The translations under genes and the position numbers were made by a program. Of a DNA stretch of 64,000 nucleotides, positions 46,444 to 54,731 are shown piece by piece. Source of the DNA: an uncultured Mailhella sp. (GTDB taxonomy: Bacteria; Desulfobacterota; Desulfovibrionia; Desulfovibrionales; Desulfovibrionaceae); assembly GCF_944324995.1 (NCBI RefSeq), contig NZ_CALUYL010000014.1:1-64000 (forward strand), given 5' to 3'. Below the pieces are notes generated by a model. That model was not told the DNA's origin. It ran no database searches and worked only from the letters and a program-made list of their open reading frames with translations. How positions within the stretch are numbered: position 1 is the stretch's first letter; every line of letters starts with the position of its first letter.

Positions 46444-47420
46444 GTTTTTTCTCCTTGCTTTACGAGAGATGCATTAGGCAAACGCACAGGTATTTGTCGA
46501 CGTTATTTAGCATGGCGACAGGTATGCGCCATGTGGAAACATGGTCCTGAGAGGCGGAATACGGAGCAGAAAAGAGAGCTCATCCACAAGGCATGGATGA
46601 GCGCAAAGCCGTTTTCGCCGAATCGGCGGCAGGGCGCCCCTGCGGAACGGGGGTGAGTCCGCACATGAGAGAGGAGGGGAAAGACATCGCAAGACAAAAG
46701 ACATGCAGGCCGTATCCGCGACAGGATGCGGCAGCCATGAAGGGCAGCGGGCCCGAAGGAACGATGAAAATTCCCGACGTAACCTCGAAAAAGGACGGCG
46801 TTTATATTAAAACTTTGACGGGCACGCCGTCAAGGACTTTTATTTTCCAAAATGCATATATGTAATTACATGAAATTACATAATAAAGGTGAATTTGCTC
46901 GTTTGTGGGGCCAACATGTTCTCTGTTGCTCCAATCATGGTGATCATGAACATATCCGTCGGCTGGAGTTACGAAACGGGAGGTCGGCAACTGAAAGAAA
47001 CGGGAAAGAAACGGTGGCGGAGGCCAGCTGGGTCGGGACGAGCCTCCTGTGCGGACACTCTGCACGGCTGACTTTCGTTTAGGCAGAGAAGGGCGGAGCG
47101 CATCATGCCGAGTTTGAGGCTGAAAGAAGAGGAGGTCCGCCGTTTTTTCCGTCGGAGAGAAGAGGTCGAAGACCGCCGGAGTCGCGGAAAGATGTTGGGG
47201 GAGCCGTGTTTTGAGACGGTCAGCCAAGGAGCTGTTCAAAAATTTAAAAAGGAAAACTCAAAATTTTTAGTGACTTAATTCTGAAGAACGATTATTTTCC
47301 CTTCCATTGAAAAGGACGTTGATTCTCCCTGCGCCGCCGAGGTGCCGCGCAACAGCCAGCTGACACATCTGAAAACGGGGATGGTTCGCCATTTTCCCCT
47401 CAAGTCAAGAGGAAACACTG
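46444..47420. other. 977-base gap with two small palindromic structures
   Basis: No frame has convincing family likeness. A 145-codon minus frame and two plus frames of 60-76 codons overlap one another without ribosome-binding sites. Two structures stand out: the hairpin TTGACGG/CCGTCAA (46815-46833) followed by TTTTATTTT, and the tandem TGTAATTACA-TGAAATTACA (46861-46880). The tract from about 46840 to 46900 is AT-rich compared with its surroundings. Confidence 0.5.
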
Positions 47421-47831
47421 ATGCAGCACTATTTTGCAGCGTTTTGTCCTGAACATGATGGCCGGTTTAGTGTCCTTTTTCCTGATCTTCCCGATGTCAT
47501 GACCAGCGGAAACGATATCGACGACGCCATGACCATGGCCAGAAACGTTTTGCGGATCCGCCTCGAACACATCATCAGAGAGGGAGAACCTCTTCCTGTT
47601 CCGTCCACGTTTGAGGAAGCGCGGTCGAAAACTCTGGAGCTTTACGAAAAACTGTCCAGACTGCCGGTAGGGGAAGTTTTTTTCCCGCTGATCGCCGCGC
47701 CCGATATGGACAGAACTCCGGTCAACATATCGCTGTCGCTGCCGCGCAATGCCGTGCAGGCGCTGGACCGCAAGGCCGCTCTCGCCGGCATGACGCTTGA
47801 AGGTTATCTCACTTCTCTGGCATTGTCGTAA
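47421..47831 (+). CDS. HicB-family antitoxin-like protein (no HicA partner seen)
   Basis: A 136-residue protein. Residues 1-80 form a HicB-like partial RNase H fold (YFAAFCPEHDGRFSVLFPDLPDVMTSGNDIDDAMTMA). Residues about 100-136 look like a ribbon-helix-helix DNA-binding tail (VNISLSLPRNAVQALDRKAALAGMTLEGYLTSLA). In complete modules HicA is a small RNA-cleaving toxin encoded next to hicB. None is visible within 180 bases upstream, and a terminator follows directly downstream, so this is a solo HicB. It may act as a stand-alone regulator or be a remnant. Confidence 0.8.
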   Translation: MQHYFAAFCPEHDGRFSVLFPDLPDVMTSGNDIDDAMTMARNVLRIRLEHIIREGEPLPVPSTFEEARSKTLELYEKLSRLPVGEVFFPLIAAPDMDRTPVNISLSLPRNAVQALDRKAALAGMTLEGYLTSLALS

Positions 47832-47837
47832 TGCTGC

Positions 47838-47862
47838 GGGCCCCTTTTCAGGGGCCTTTTTT
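47838..47862 (+). terminator. Terminator of hicB-like gene
   Basis: GGCCCCT and AGGGGCC are perfect 7-base arms with a 4-base loop and a six-T tail, 8 bases after the stop codon. Confidence 0.9.
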
Positions 47863-48091
47863 GTATGCCCGGCGTCCTGATATCCGCAGGATGAGGTCTT
47901 TTCTCGCGCCAATCGCCCCAGCCGATCTTCGAGCGTTTCCTAAAGGCACGAGGGAGCGATGATTGTGTGCCGGAGGATCAAAGCGGCAGGAAAACATTTT
48001 GAAATATTTCAGCAAGACTTTTCAACTTGATCTTTTTCTCTGTCAGCGGGAATCTTGAAACCAAGGGATCACCACATTCAAGGAGTCCGTT

Positions 48092-48475
48092 ATGGAACTT
48101 TACGACGAAGTAAGGAACGCCCTGAAAAGAAGAGGATGTCCGTGGATTGAAGAGCATATCTTCGAGTTCATGGGGCAGCGCCTTCACTTTGATATTCATG
48201 ATCTCGGTCAGAACTATCTTTTGAAGATCGTGCATCGCGCCGCGGACCGCTCGGCGTCGGACAAGACCGAACCGTACATCAAAAAGGAGTTTTCTTTGGA
48301 AAAGACCGTGGCCAAGAGCGCACTGCGCCGGGGAAGCCTGAAGAAAAGCTGCGAAGCTTTGGCGGACGGTTTTCTTTTCTGGCTGGAGGGCATGTGCTTT
48401 ACCCCCGTCCCCGTCAAAGAGCCCGTGCCGGTTCGCAGCGTTTCCGGCATTCGCAGGGCGCGGCGGCAACGTTGA
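48092..48475 (+). CDS. Hypothetical protein, 127 residues
   Basis: I do not recognise this protein. AAGGAG lies 7 bases before the ATG, and a perfect terminator follows, which supports a real gene. It is basic, soluble and mixed alpha/beta: residues 1-50 are acidic to neutral (WIEEHIFEFMGQRLHFDIHDLGQNYLLKIVHRAA), the middle is Lys/Arg-rich (KKEFSLEKTVAKSALRRGSLKKSC), and the tail has a Val-Pro repeat (FTPVPVKEPVPVRSV) ending in Arg. It follows the hicB-like gene but is separated by a terminator. Confidence 0.65.
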   Translation: MELYDEVRNALKRRGCPWIEEHIFEFMGQRLHFDIHDLGQNYLLKIVHRAADRSASDKTEPYIKKEFSLEKTVAKSALRRGSLKKSCEALADGFLFWLEGMCFTPVPVKEPVPVRSVSGIRRARRQR

Positions 48476-48502
48476 TTCCGTGAAACGGAGGATGATATAA
48501 AG

Positions 48503-48540
48503 AAAATCCCCGGAGTGTTTGCTCCGGGGATTTCTTTTAA
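48503..48540. terminator. Bidirectional terminator between convergent genes
   Basis: AAATCCCCGGAG and CTCCGGGGATTT are perfect 12-base arms with a 6-base loop, followed by TCTTTT on the plus strand and TTCTTT on the minus strand. It can serve both the hypothetical gene and the MFS gene. Confidence 0.88.
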
Positions 48541-48613
48541 CCAAAATCAAACCCTCTCTTGAAGGGATTGTCCTGACTTATCCTGCAAGCCGCCTTGGTC
48601 GGCAAAGGCAGTT

Positions 48614-49774
48614 TCAGGCATGATGACGCCCGTAAAAGGCGAGCAGCAGACAGCCGACGAGCGTGCATGCCGCTCCTATCAGGGCCGTGCTGGCGTAGCC
48701 GTTGCCTGCGTCGATGGACAGTCCTCCAAAAAATGCGCCCATGGCGTTGCCGATGTTGAATCCGACCTGTGCAAGCGCTGCGCCGAGCATTTCTCCTCCG
48801 CGGGCGTTCTGAAGCAGAAGCATCTGCTGAGGCGCGGAAACGCCGAACAGACAGGCCGTGCAGAGGAAAAGAAGCACCAGTGAAATTATCAGGTACTCTC
48901 CGGCGAAGAAGAGACCGAGAAGACTGACGGCCATGATTCCCTGCATGCCGGAAGCTATGGCCGACGAGCTGAAGCGCATGGAGAGCTTGCCGCTGAGGGA
49001 GTTGCCGAGCACCATGCCGGCGCCTGCGAAGGTCATGACCAGAGTCATTTTGCTCGGATCCAGACCGGAAACGTCCGTGAGGAAAGGGGAAACATAGCTG
49101 TACCAGCAGAATATGCCTCCGTTGCCCAGAACGATGGCCATAAAGATGATCCAGGGCTGAGGCTGGCGAAGAAACCGGAACTGTTCAAGGAAGCCGGAAT
49201 TTTTGAGGCCAGGCAACTTCGGCACCCAAATGAGCACGCAGATGATGACGGCCAGGCCTACGCAGGCCACGAGGCCGTAGGCCAGACGCCAGGACAGAAG
49301 ATGCGTAAGCAGCGTGGAGCAGGGCACGCCTCCGAGATTGGCGATGGTGGCTCCGGCAATGACGATGGATACGGCCAGCACGGAATAGGCTTTTTCCACA
49401 AGTTTGTCGGCAATGATGGCGGCTACGCCGAAGTAGGCTCCGTGAGGAAGTCCGGCGATGAACCGGGCGGCCAGCATCATGAAGGAATTGGCGGCCAGGG
49501 CAGTCATGGCGTTTCCCACGATGAAAAGAAGCATGAGGCCGAGCAGAATGCTTCGCAAGGGACGGGAGCGCGCCACCAGTACGGTGAGCGGCGCGCCTGC
49601 ACATACACCCAGCGCATAGGCGGAAATGAAGTGACCGGCTTCAGGGATGCTGACCGACAGGCTTTTGGCAACATCCGGGAGGATGGCCATAATGGAAAAT
49701 TCCGACATGCACACGCCCAGAGTTCCCAGGGACAGCGCCAGCAGACTTTTAAAAACGGGATAGCTGATTTTCAT
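48614..49774 (-). CDS. MFS transporter, DHA1 (AraJ/PbuE-like) family
   Basis: A 386-residue inner-membrane exporter with 12 predicted helices. The start KSLLALSLGTLGVCMSEFSIMAILPDVA is typical of AraJ-type drug/sugar efflux proteins. The motif A equivalent after TM2 reads LVARSRPLRSI, and GLPHGAYFGVAA lies in TM4/5. The ATG at 49774 has GGGGAG 6 bases upstream and starts right at TM1; the longer frame has no membrane logic. Probable proton antiporter; substrate unknown. Monocistronic. Confidence 0.88.
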   Translation of the reverse strand: MKISYPVFKSLLALSLGTLGVCMSEFSIMAILPDVAKSLSVSIPEAGHFISAYALGVCAGAPLTVLVARSRPLRSILLGLMLLFIVGNAMTALAANSFMMLAARFIAGLPHGAYFGVAAIIADKLVEKAYSVLAVSIVIAGATIANLGGVPCSTLLTHLLSWRLAYGLVACVGLAVIICVLIWVPKLPGLKNSGFLEQFRFLRQPQPWIIFMAIVLGNGGIFCWYSYVSPFLTDVSGLDPSKMTLVMTFAGAGMVLGNSLSGKLSMRFSSSAIASGMQGIMAVSLLGLFFAGEYLIISLVLLFLCTACLFGVSAPQQMLLLQNARGGEMLGAALAQVGFNIGNAMGAFFGGLSIDAGNGYASTALIGAACTLVGCLLLAFYGRHHA

Positions 49775-50370
49775 GACAGACTCCCCGCCTAGGGCGGGAA
49801 AAGATGTGAAAAAGAAACGCGACGGAAAGCCTTTTCCATCGCCGGAGCCGGCATGTTCGACGATGTCGGCGTTCATCGGCATCTGTAGAGAAGCTTATAC
49901 TTTTCGTCAAGATATGAAGGACGGGGGGCGGGCCCACGTCCAAGGGAGATTGTGCGATGACGCCAAAAGGCGGTTGGAGTGCCTTGCGGGCCTGGAAAAG
50001 CTCATCGGAGGGACACGGAGAAAGGGAAGCGACTTCGCTTGAGACTAAAACGTAAGGGGGATGGAAGGTGACGGTCGGAATGCGTGGCCGCGAAAGATAA
50101 AGTTCACTCTCCGGGGAAAGATAGCTCGGTTCAGCACCTTACATGCCGGAGCCTTGTTGTGTCTCCCCACCGTCTCCCTAGCGGCGCAAACAGCTGTAAA
50201 AAGACGCAGAGGCTTTTGCGTAAAATAGCAGGAAAAATAATACATTGCAATGAAAGACAGCAAAATGGAACTTTCCACCCTTCAAGTTTCACTGGAAGGA
50301 AAAGCTTGCCCCTCCTGCGGCCAGCTGTTACTATGCTTTCATCCCTCTTTTCCTTAACTCACTCTCTGCC
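49775..50370. other. 596-base divergent intergenic tract, no gene seen
   Basis: Lies between the MFS start and the GAF-protein start and should hold both promoters. Short frames on both strands lack ribosome-binding sites and family likeness. I found no repeat or RNA gene. Confidence 0.5.
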
Positions 50371-51342
50371 ATGATTGTCAAAAATCCCGTCGAATCCATA
50401 CTTGCTCTGGCCGCCAGCGTCTTTGACGCCTATTCCGTCGTTCTGTTTGAAGCGCCCCGCAATGGTCAGGGAGCGCAGATCATGGCGGCCTACAGTCAGG
50501 GCGACCACATCAATCAAAATGCAGTCATTCAGCCGGGGAAAGGACTGGCCGGCTGGATATTGCGGAACCGTTCTCCCATTGTGGTGGGCTCCATTGATGA
50601 AAATCAGGCCTATCTGGGGTACTACAAGGAAGACTGGGAGCCGGAAATCTGTTCCTTCCTCGGCTGTCCGTTGCCGGACGGCGGCATACTCTGCATAGAC
50701 AGCTGCCAGAGGCATGCCTTTTCTCCGGAAAAGCAGAAGCTGATTGCCGTGTTTGCCGACATGCTTTCGCAGGTGCAGAGCATGGAGAGCCGTTCCGACG
50801 GCGGCGTTTCCGCCGGATATCTCCATGCGCTGGATCACCTTGTCGAGCTGCGTCATAACTATCCCGGCTGGAAGAGCTATCTGAACAAGATTTTTCCTGT
50901 GCTCCTGGATGCTACGAGATTTACCTATGTTGCCTTTGCTTCTCGGGTGGAAGGCAGCTCTACCTATATCATGGAAGGCGAATATCCGCCGCTGCTGCTC
51001 TCTGGACAGGAAAACAAGGAATTCTCCATTCACAACGACATCATTGGATGGGTGTTCCGCAACGAGGAAGCCGTGTACAGCGACGGTTTTTCCGGTTCCA
51101 CGCCCGTATTCGGCAAGCGCGAAGGCGTGCCCGCGTTCGGCTGCACGGTATGTATTCCCGTAACCGTGAGCAAGAGCACCTGCGGCGTGCTGTGTCTTGC
51201 CATGGAAGAGGCGCGTTCCATCTCAGAAGAACTTAAAATTTTCCTCAGGCTCGCCGCCGATGATCTGGCGCGTCTTCTGGAAGTGCTGTCGCTGCGTTAC
51301 CGTCTCCGCATGGCGGAAAAGAACGCAAACGGCGGCAAATAG
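50371..51342 (+). CDS. GAF-domain protein (two GAF domains)
   Basis: A 323-residue soluble protein with two tandem GAF domains (about residues 5-135 and 160-305). The first shows DAYSVVLFEAPRNGQG, VIQPGKGLAGWILRNRSPIVVG and FLGCPLPDGGILCIDS; the second repeats FTYVAFASRVEG, IIGWVFRNEEAVYSDGF and CIPVTVSKSTCGVLCLAMEE. No output domain is attached, so it may bind a small ligand and signal through a partner. No good Shine-Dalgarno precedes the ATG at 50371. It is followed after 7 bases by suhB and is probably co-transcribed. Confidence 0.8.
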   Translation: MIVKNPVESILALAASVFDAYSVVLFEAPRNGQGAQIMAAYSQGDHINQNAVIQPGKGLAGWILRNRSPIVVGSIDENQAYLGYYKEDWEPEICSFLGCPLPDGGILCIDSCQRHAFSPEKQKLIAVFADMLSQVQSMESRSDGGVSAGYLHALDHLVELRHNYPGWKSYLNKIFPVLLDATRFTYVAFASRVEGSSTYIMEGEYPPLLLSGQENKEFSIHNDIIGWVFRNEEAVYSDGFSGSTPVFGKREGVPAFGCTVCIPVTVSKSTCGVLCLAMEEARSISEELKIFLRLAADDLARLLEVLSLRYRLRMAEKNANGGK

Positions 51343-51349
51343 GATAGTT

Positions 51350-52135
51350 ATGGATATCATGCAGCTTTCTGAACGCGCAGGGCGGCTTCTTTCGATTCTG
51401 GATGAAAGCGACGCCCTTTTTCTGCGCAATTGGGATCGACCTCGAACCATCCGGCACAAGGGAACGCGCGATCTCGTGACGGATACGGACGTAGCCATTG
51501 AGGCTTTTCTCAAGGAACATCTTCGCGACGTCGTGCCCGGGGCATCGTTCATGGCGGAGGAGAGCGCCCTGTCGCTTTCTCCCGAGGGAACGTGCTGGAT
51601 TATTGATCCTGTCGATGGAACAACGAATTTTGCGCACCATTTCGGCGATACGGCCACGTCTGTGGCGCTTTGGGAAAACGGTCGCGTCGTGCTCGGGGCG
51701 GTTTCCGCGCCTGTGAGGGGCGAGCGCTATGTCGCCGAACGCGGAAAGGGCGCGTGGCTGAACGGAAAGCGTCTGCACGTCAGCGACACGACGTCGTGCG
51801 CCGACGCGCTTGTTGCTACGGGTTTTCCCTACAGTGTTCATGAAGATATGGATCAGGTAATCAGGGACATGCGCATTCTGCTTGATTCCACGGTAGGGGT
51901 CAGGCGCTGCGGCTCTGCGGCCCTCGACATGTGCTTTGTCGCCTGCGGCAGTTTCGACGCCTATTTCGAGGGCTGGATAAAGCCCTGGGACATCGCTGCG
52001 GGCTGGCTGCTGGTGGAGGAAGCCGGAGGCATGGTGACGGGCCGTGACGGCAAGCCCTATGTCTTCAACACGCCCATACTGGCCAGCAACGGACTGGTGC
52101 ATGGGGAGATGCTGCGGAATCTTTCTTTGGACTGA
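51350..52135 (+). CDS. suhB: Inositol monophosphatase family protein
   Basis: A 261-residue Mg2+/Li+-sensitive phosphatase. Metal-site motifs are VTDTDVAIEAF, MAEES, WIIDPVDGTTNFAHHF (about residue 85) and the C-terminal WIKPWDIAAGWLLVEEAGG (about 205). In bacteria these proteins act as inositol phosphatases or, as SuhB, in rRNA antitermination; which applies cannot be told. AGGATAG precedes the ATG at 51350. It overlaps nothing and ends 2 bases before the convergent NUDIX stop. Confidence 0.9.
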   Translation: MDIMQLSERAGRLLSILDESDALFLRNWDRPRTIRHKGTRDLVTDTDVAIEAFLKEHLRDVVPGASFMAEESALSLSPEGTCWIIDPVDGTTNFAHHFGDTATSVALWENGRVVLGAVSAPVRGERYVAERGKGAWLNGKRLHVSDTTSCADALVATGFPYSVHEDMDQVIRDMRILLDSTVGVRRCGSAALDMCFVACGSFDAYFEGWIKPWDIAAGWLLVEEAGGMVTGRDGKPYVFNTPILASNGLVHGEMLRNLSLD

Positions 52136-52137
52136 CA

Positions 52138-52731
52138 TCATCCGGCAAGAAACTGCCCGCCGTGTCGGGGGAATATCCAGCCGGAGCGTACGGCCCAGAT
52201 GAGTTCCGGGGTCAGCATTTCCTGCTGATGCAGGGCCAGCCCTTCCAGTTCATACTGATCGACGAACATGACGTCGGCCATGCGGGATCCGTCCGGCACA
52301 GGAATGGCGGGACTCGGACCGGCCAGAAAAAAGGATGCGGACAGACTGGTTCCGCGATTGTCGGTATAAGGCAGGGAGCCAATGAGGCGCAGCCTTGTTC
52401 CAGAGACGCCGAGCTGTTCGTAAAGTTCTCTGGAGGCGGCGTCGATGGGAGATTCTCCGGCAAAAACGCTGCCGATGGCGGAGACGTCCCACAATCCGGC
52501 GTAAAGAGGAGCCGAGGCAGGGTGCTTTTGCAGATAAACCTGCCCCCGGGTATTTTTCAGGCAGACAAGCACAATGCGCCGCAGAAGTCCCAGCCGGGAA
52601 GCCGTCTTCGGCGAGGTGAGCATCAAAGGTCTGCCGTAACCTTCCAGAAGTTCGACTAGTTTCTGCAGGCGGGCGGCGGGAAGATCATAAGGGGCGTCGG
52701 GCAGGTGCTTCAAAAGAGGACGGAAAGACAT
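52138..52731 (-). CDS. NUDIX hydrolase
   Basis: A 197-residue hydrolase of nucleoside-diphosphate-linked compounds. The Nudix box lies around residues 105-125: GSVFAGESPIDAASRELYEQLG, which keeps the G-x5-E frame and the RELYEQLG end (REx2EExG with Tyr and Gln replacing two acidic positions). RRIVLVCLKNTRGQVYLQKH precedes it. The reduced box (REL-YEQ) may mean altered metal binding. The start ATG at 52731 begins at the same base pair as the rimI TTG start on the other strand. The ribosome-binding site is weak. Confidence 0.8.
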   Translation of the reverse strand: MSFRPLLKHLPDAPYDLPAARLQKLVELLEGYGRPLMLTSPKTASRLGLLRRIVLVCLKNTRGQVYLQKHPASAPLYAGLWDVSAIGSVFAGESPIDAASRELYEQLGVSGTRLRLIGSLPYTDNRGTSLSASFFLAGPSPAIPVPDGSRMADVMFVDQYELEGLALHQQEMLTPELIWAVRSGWIFPRHGGQFLAG

Positions 52732-53252
52732 TGACGGATTCTCGCAGGGAAAAGGTTCGCTGGCTTGAACTTGAGGATATGCCGGAAACGGCGGCGCTGG
52801 AAGCGTGTTGTTTTCCTTCCAGCTGGACGGCGGAACAGTTTGCCGAGGCATGGAAGCAGCGCTGGTTCGCCGGATACGGCATTTTCCGGGAATCTCGACT
52901 GCTGGGCTACATTGCGCTGTCGGTGCTGGCCGGAGAACTTGAGGTGTTGAACATTGCCGTTCGTCAGGAAGAGCGGGGCAAGGGGCTCTCTCGACCTTTG
53001 ATGTCCTTTGCTCTTCTGGATACGCTGAACGGGGAGCATCTGGCAAGAAGAGGGGAAGATCCGGAGGGCTGGGAAAACGGCGTGCTTGAAGTGCGCGTCG
53101 GCAACGTTCCGGCAAGAGCGCTGTACGCCGGACTGGGATTTGCTCCGGCAGGCATGCGCAGGTGTTACTATGCCGATGGCGAGGACGCGCTGGTCATGTC
53201 GCTGACTGCGGAGGATTTTTGCAACAGTCTTCGGGAAGGAGGCGGCCGATGA
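52731..53252 (+). CDS. rimI: GNAT N-acetyltransferase, RimI-like
   Basis: Acetyl-CoA-dependent transferase, probably of the N-terminal Ala of ribosomal protein S18. The 173-residue protein begins VRWLELEDMPETAALEACCFPSSWTAEQF and contains the acetyl-CoA loop RQEERGKGLSRPLM (about residue 85), LEVRVGNVPARALYAGLGFAPAGMRRCYYA (about 125). The first codon is TTG; AGAGGA 9 bases upstream supports it, and the family needs residues before the next ATG (52780). It is translationally coupled to the following PNPOx-like gene (ATGA overlap). Confidence 0.82.
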   Translation: MTDSRREKVRWLELEDMPETAALEACCFPSSWTAEQFAEAWKQRWFAGYGIFRESRLLGYIALSVLAGELEVLNIAVRQEERGKGLSRPLMSFALLDTLNGEHLARRGEDPEGWENGVLEVRVGNVPARALYAGLGFAPAGMRRCYYADGEDALVMSLTAEDFCNSLREGGGR

Positions 53253-53737
53253 GAAGAAAGGACAGGGAAATTACGGAACCAGCACGGATCATCGAGGTCA
53301 TGCGTCGGTGCAGAGTGTGTCATGTGGCTTTTTTTGATGAAGAATATCCGTATGTGGTACCCCTGAACTTCGGGCTGAGGGAAGAGGATGGCCGAGTCGT
53401 GCTGTACTTTCACGGAGCCGCGACCGGTCACAAGCATGACCTTTTGCAGAAGAACAGGCATGTGGCCTTTTCCATGGAAGCGGCGGGCGATATCGTCACG
53501 GGGCCGCAGGTGGGGGCGTGCGAGAGCACCATGGAATTTGAGAGCGTGTGCGGCACGGGCGTGATGGAATACGTGTCGGATGAGGAAAAAATTCCTGCTC
53601 TGCGCGCCATCCTTGAACAGTACCATGTTAAGGAAGGCGATTCGTATCATTTTCACGAAGAACTCGTGCCTTCTCTGGCTGTGCTGAAACTTTCCGTGCT
53701 TTCCATGACGGGAAAAAGACGTGTCGTAGCCCGATGA
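53249..53737 (+). CDS. Pyridoxamine 5'-phosphate oxidase-related flavoprotein (NimA-like)
   Basis: A 162-residue FMN- or F420-type split-barrel protein. Visible features are CRVCHVAFFDEEYPYVVPLNFGL, the VVLYFHGAATGHKHDLLQKN flavin-phosphate region (about residue 55) and CGTGVMEYVSDEEKIPALRAIL. Relatives include NimA nitroimidazole reductase and other small oxidoreductases of anaerobes. GAAGGAGG lies upstream of the ATG, which overlaps the rimI stop by 4 bases. Substrate unknown. Confidence 0.82.
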   Translation: MRRKDREITEPARIIEVMRRCRVCHVAFFDEEYPYVVPLNFGLREEDGRVVLYFHGAATGHKHDLLQKNRHVAFSMEAAGDIVTGPQVGACESTMEFESVCGTGVMEYVSDEEKIPALRAILEQYHVKEGDSYHFHEELVPSLAVLKLSVLSMTGKRRVVAR

Positions 53738-53759
53738 CGGCGCGACGGACAAGACTTCC

Positions 53760-54116
53760 CTAGACGCGCTGTCGAAAATCAACGGGCATATCCGTAACCG
53801 GACCGTCCCCACGGGGAAGAAAAACGGTGAGTACACCGTTGTGCAGCGATGTTCTTACCGGCGCGGAACAGGCATCGTCCATCACAATGTCGAGAGCAAA
53901 ATCCACGTTGCCGAACTCCAGGGCTCGGACGTCCTTCTTTTCGGCAGGCACGGGACAGCGTGAGCTTGCGGTGATGTGAAGCAGTTTTCCTTCAAGTACT
54001 ACCTGAAGATTTTGTTCGTTCACGCCCGGCATGTTGGCCGTGATCTGAATGCCGTCCTCGAGGGCCACGACGTCCGTGGCGGGACGCACCTGCGGATAGC
54101 GATATTTTTGCGTCAT
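53760..54116 (-). CDS. Hsp20/alpha-crystallin family small heat-shock protein (first of pair, downstream)
   Basis: A 118-residue holdase chaperone. The alpha-crystallin domain spans about residues 15-105: EDGIQITANMPGVNEQNLQVVLEGKLLHITA, then LDIVMDDACSAPVRTSLHNGVLTVFLPR with the conserved L-x-N-GVL pattern. It is downstream of the other hsp20 gene with only 4 bases between. The ATG at 54116 follows AAGGA. The two proteins are only distantly alike in sequence, so they are probably non-redundant partners. Confidence 0.88.
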   Translation of the reverse strand: MTQKYRYPQVRPATDVVALEDGIQITANMPGVNEQNLQVVLEGKLLHITASSRCPVPAEKKDVRALEFGNVDFALDIVMDDACSAPVRTSLHNGVLTVFLPRGDGPVTDMPVDFRQRV

Positions 54117-54120
54117 TGTG

Positions 54121-54486
54121 TCATGTCCTTCTTTTGAGTTCAATCTGGAGAATGCCGTTGCGGAGTGAAATTTCGGCATGCGGCTGCACGGGCGCTCCCA
54201 AGACGACGGATCGCCGGAAGCGGCCGCTGTAGCGCTCCTCGTGGAGATAATGCCCCTTGCTGCGCAGTATGCAGCCTTCCAAAATAAGGCGGTTATTGTC
54301 CATGGTTATGTGAACGGCGTCCAGATTCATGCCCGGAAGCAGCGCCTGTACCAGCACCTTGTCCCGGCAGCAGTAGATGTTCACGGGCGGAAAGGGAGCC
54401 TGTTCCCGTCGGTCATACAGCATGGCCGTGGTGTAGAACAGATGGCCGAAAACGGTAGGACCGTCGGCAAGAGGAAATTTTTTCAT
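54121..54486 (-). CDS. Hsp20/alpha-crystallin family small heat-shock protein (second of pair, upstream)
   Basis: A 121-residue relative of the downstream gene. An N-terminal segment (KKFPLADGPTVFGHLFYTTAMLYDRR) precedes the crystallin domain: VLVQALLPGMNLDAVHITMDNNRLILEG, then FRRSVVLGAPVQPHAEISLRNGILQIEL with the L-x-NGIL motif. The start at 54486 has AAGGTG 6 bases upstream; a GTG three codons earlier is possible. It heads the two-gene operon. The upstream 245 bases carry two copies of TCCGTCAATG. Confidence 0.87.
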   Translation of the reverse strand: MKKFPLADGPTVFGHLFYTTAMLYDRREQAPFPPVNIYCCRDKVLVQALLPGMNLDAVHITMDNNRLILEGCILRSKGHYLHEERYSGRFRRSVVLGAPVQPHAEISLRNGILQIELKRRT

Positions 54487-54638
54487 GCGAGGCACCTTGC
54501 TGTCGTCATGGACGTTGTCGAAAATCCGGCCCGGATCTGACGGAGAAGAGCGTCTGTGCCGGGATCATAAGAGATCCTTTGCAGGCGTTGCCGACAACGT
54601 TTTGACGACGGAACGTCTATGGTCGGGCATGTGTTCTC

Positions 54639-54691
54639 TCCGTCAATGCGAGTCAGGCCTTAGCGTATCGCATCGTCGCGTTCCGTCAATG
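54639..54691 (-). repeat. Two direct repeats of TCCGTCAATG upstream of hsp20
   Basis: Identical 10-mers at 54639-54648 and 54682-54691, 43 bases apart, in the divergent promoter region between the hsp20 operon and the PHP gene. They may be sites for a common regulator. Confidence 0.4.
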
Positions 54692-54731
54692 GCATGATTG
54701 ACACAAGATTGAAGAGTGATAGTTTCGGAAT

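Noticed and set aside
46802-47239. Minus-strand frame of 145 codons in the long gap before hicB
   Set aside because: Pro/Ser-rich sequence with no motif or ribosome-binding site; two other overlapping frames compete for the same bases.
47240-47420. Possible HicA toxin just upstream of hicB
   Set aside because: All three plus frames were read; they carry stops and show no HicA core (double-stranded RNA-binding fold with GSH motif).
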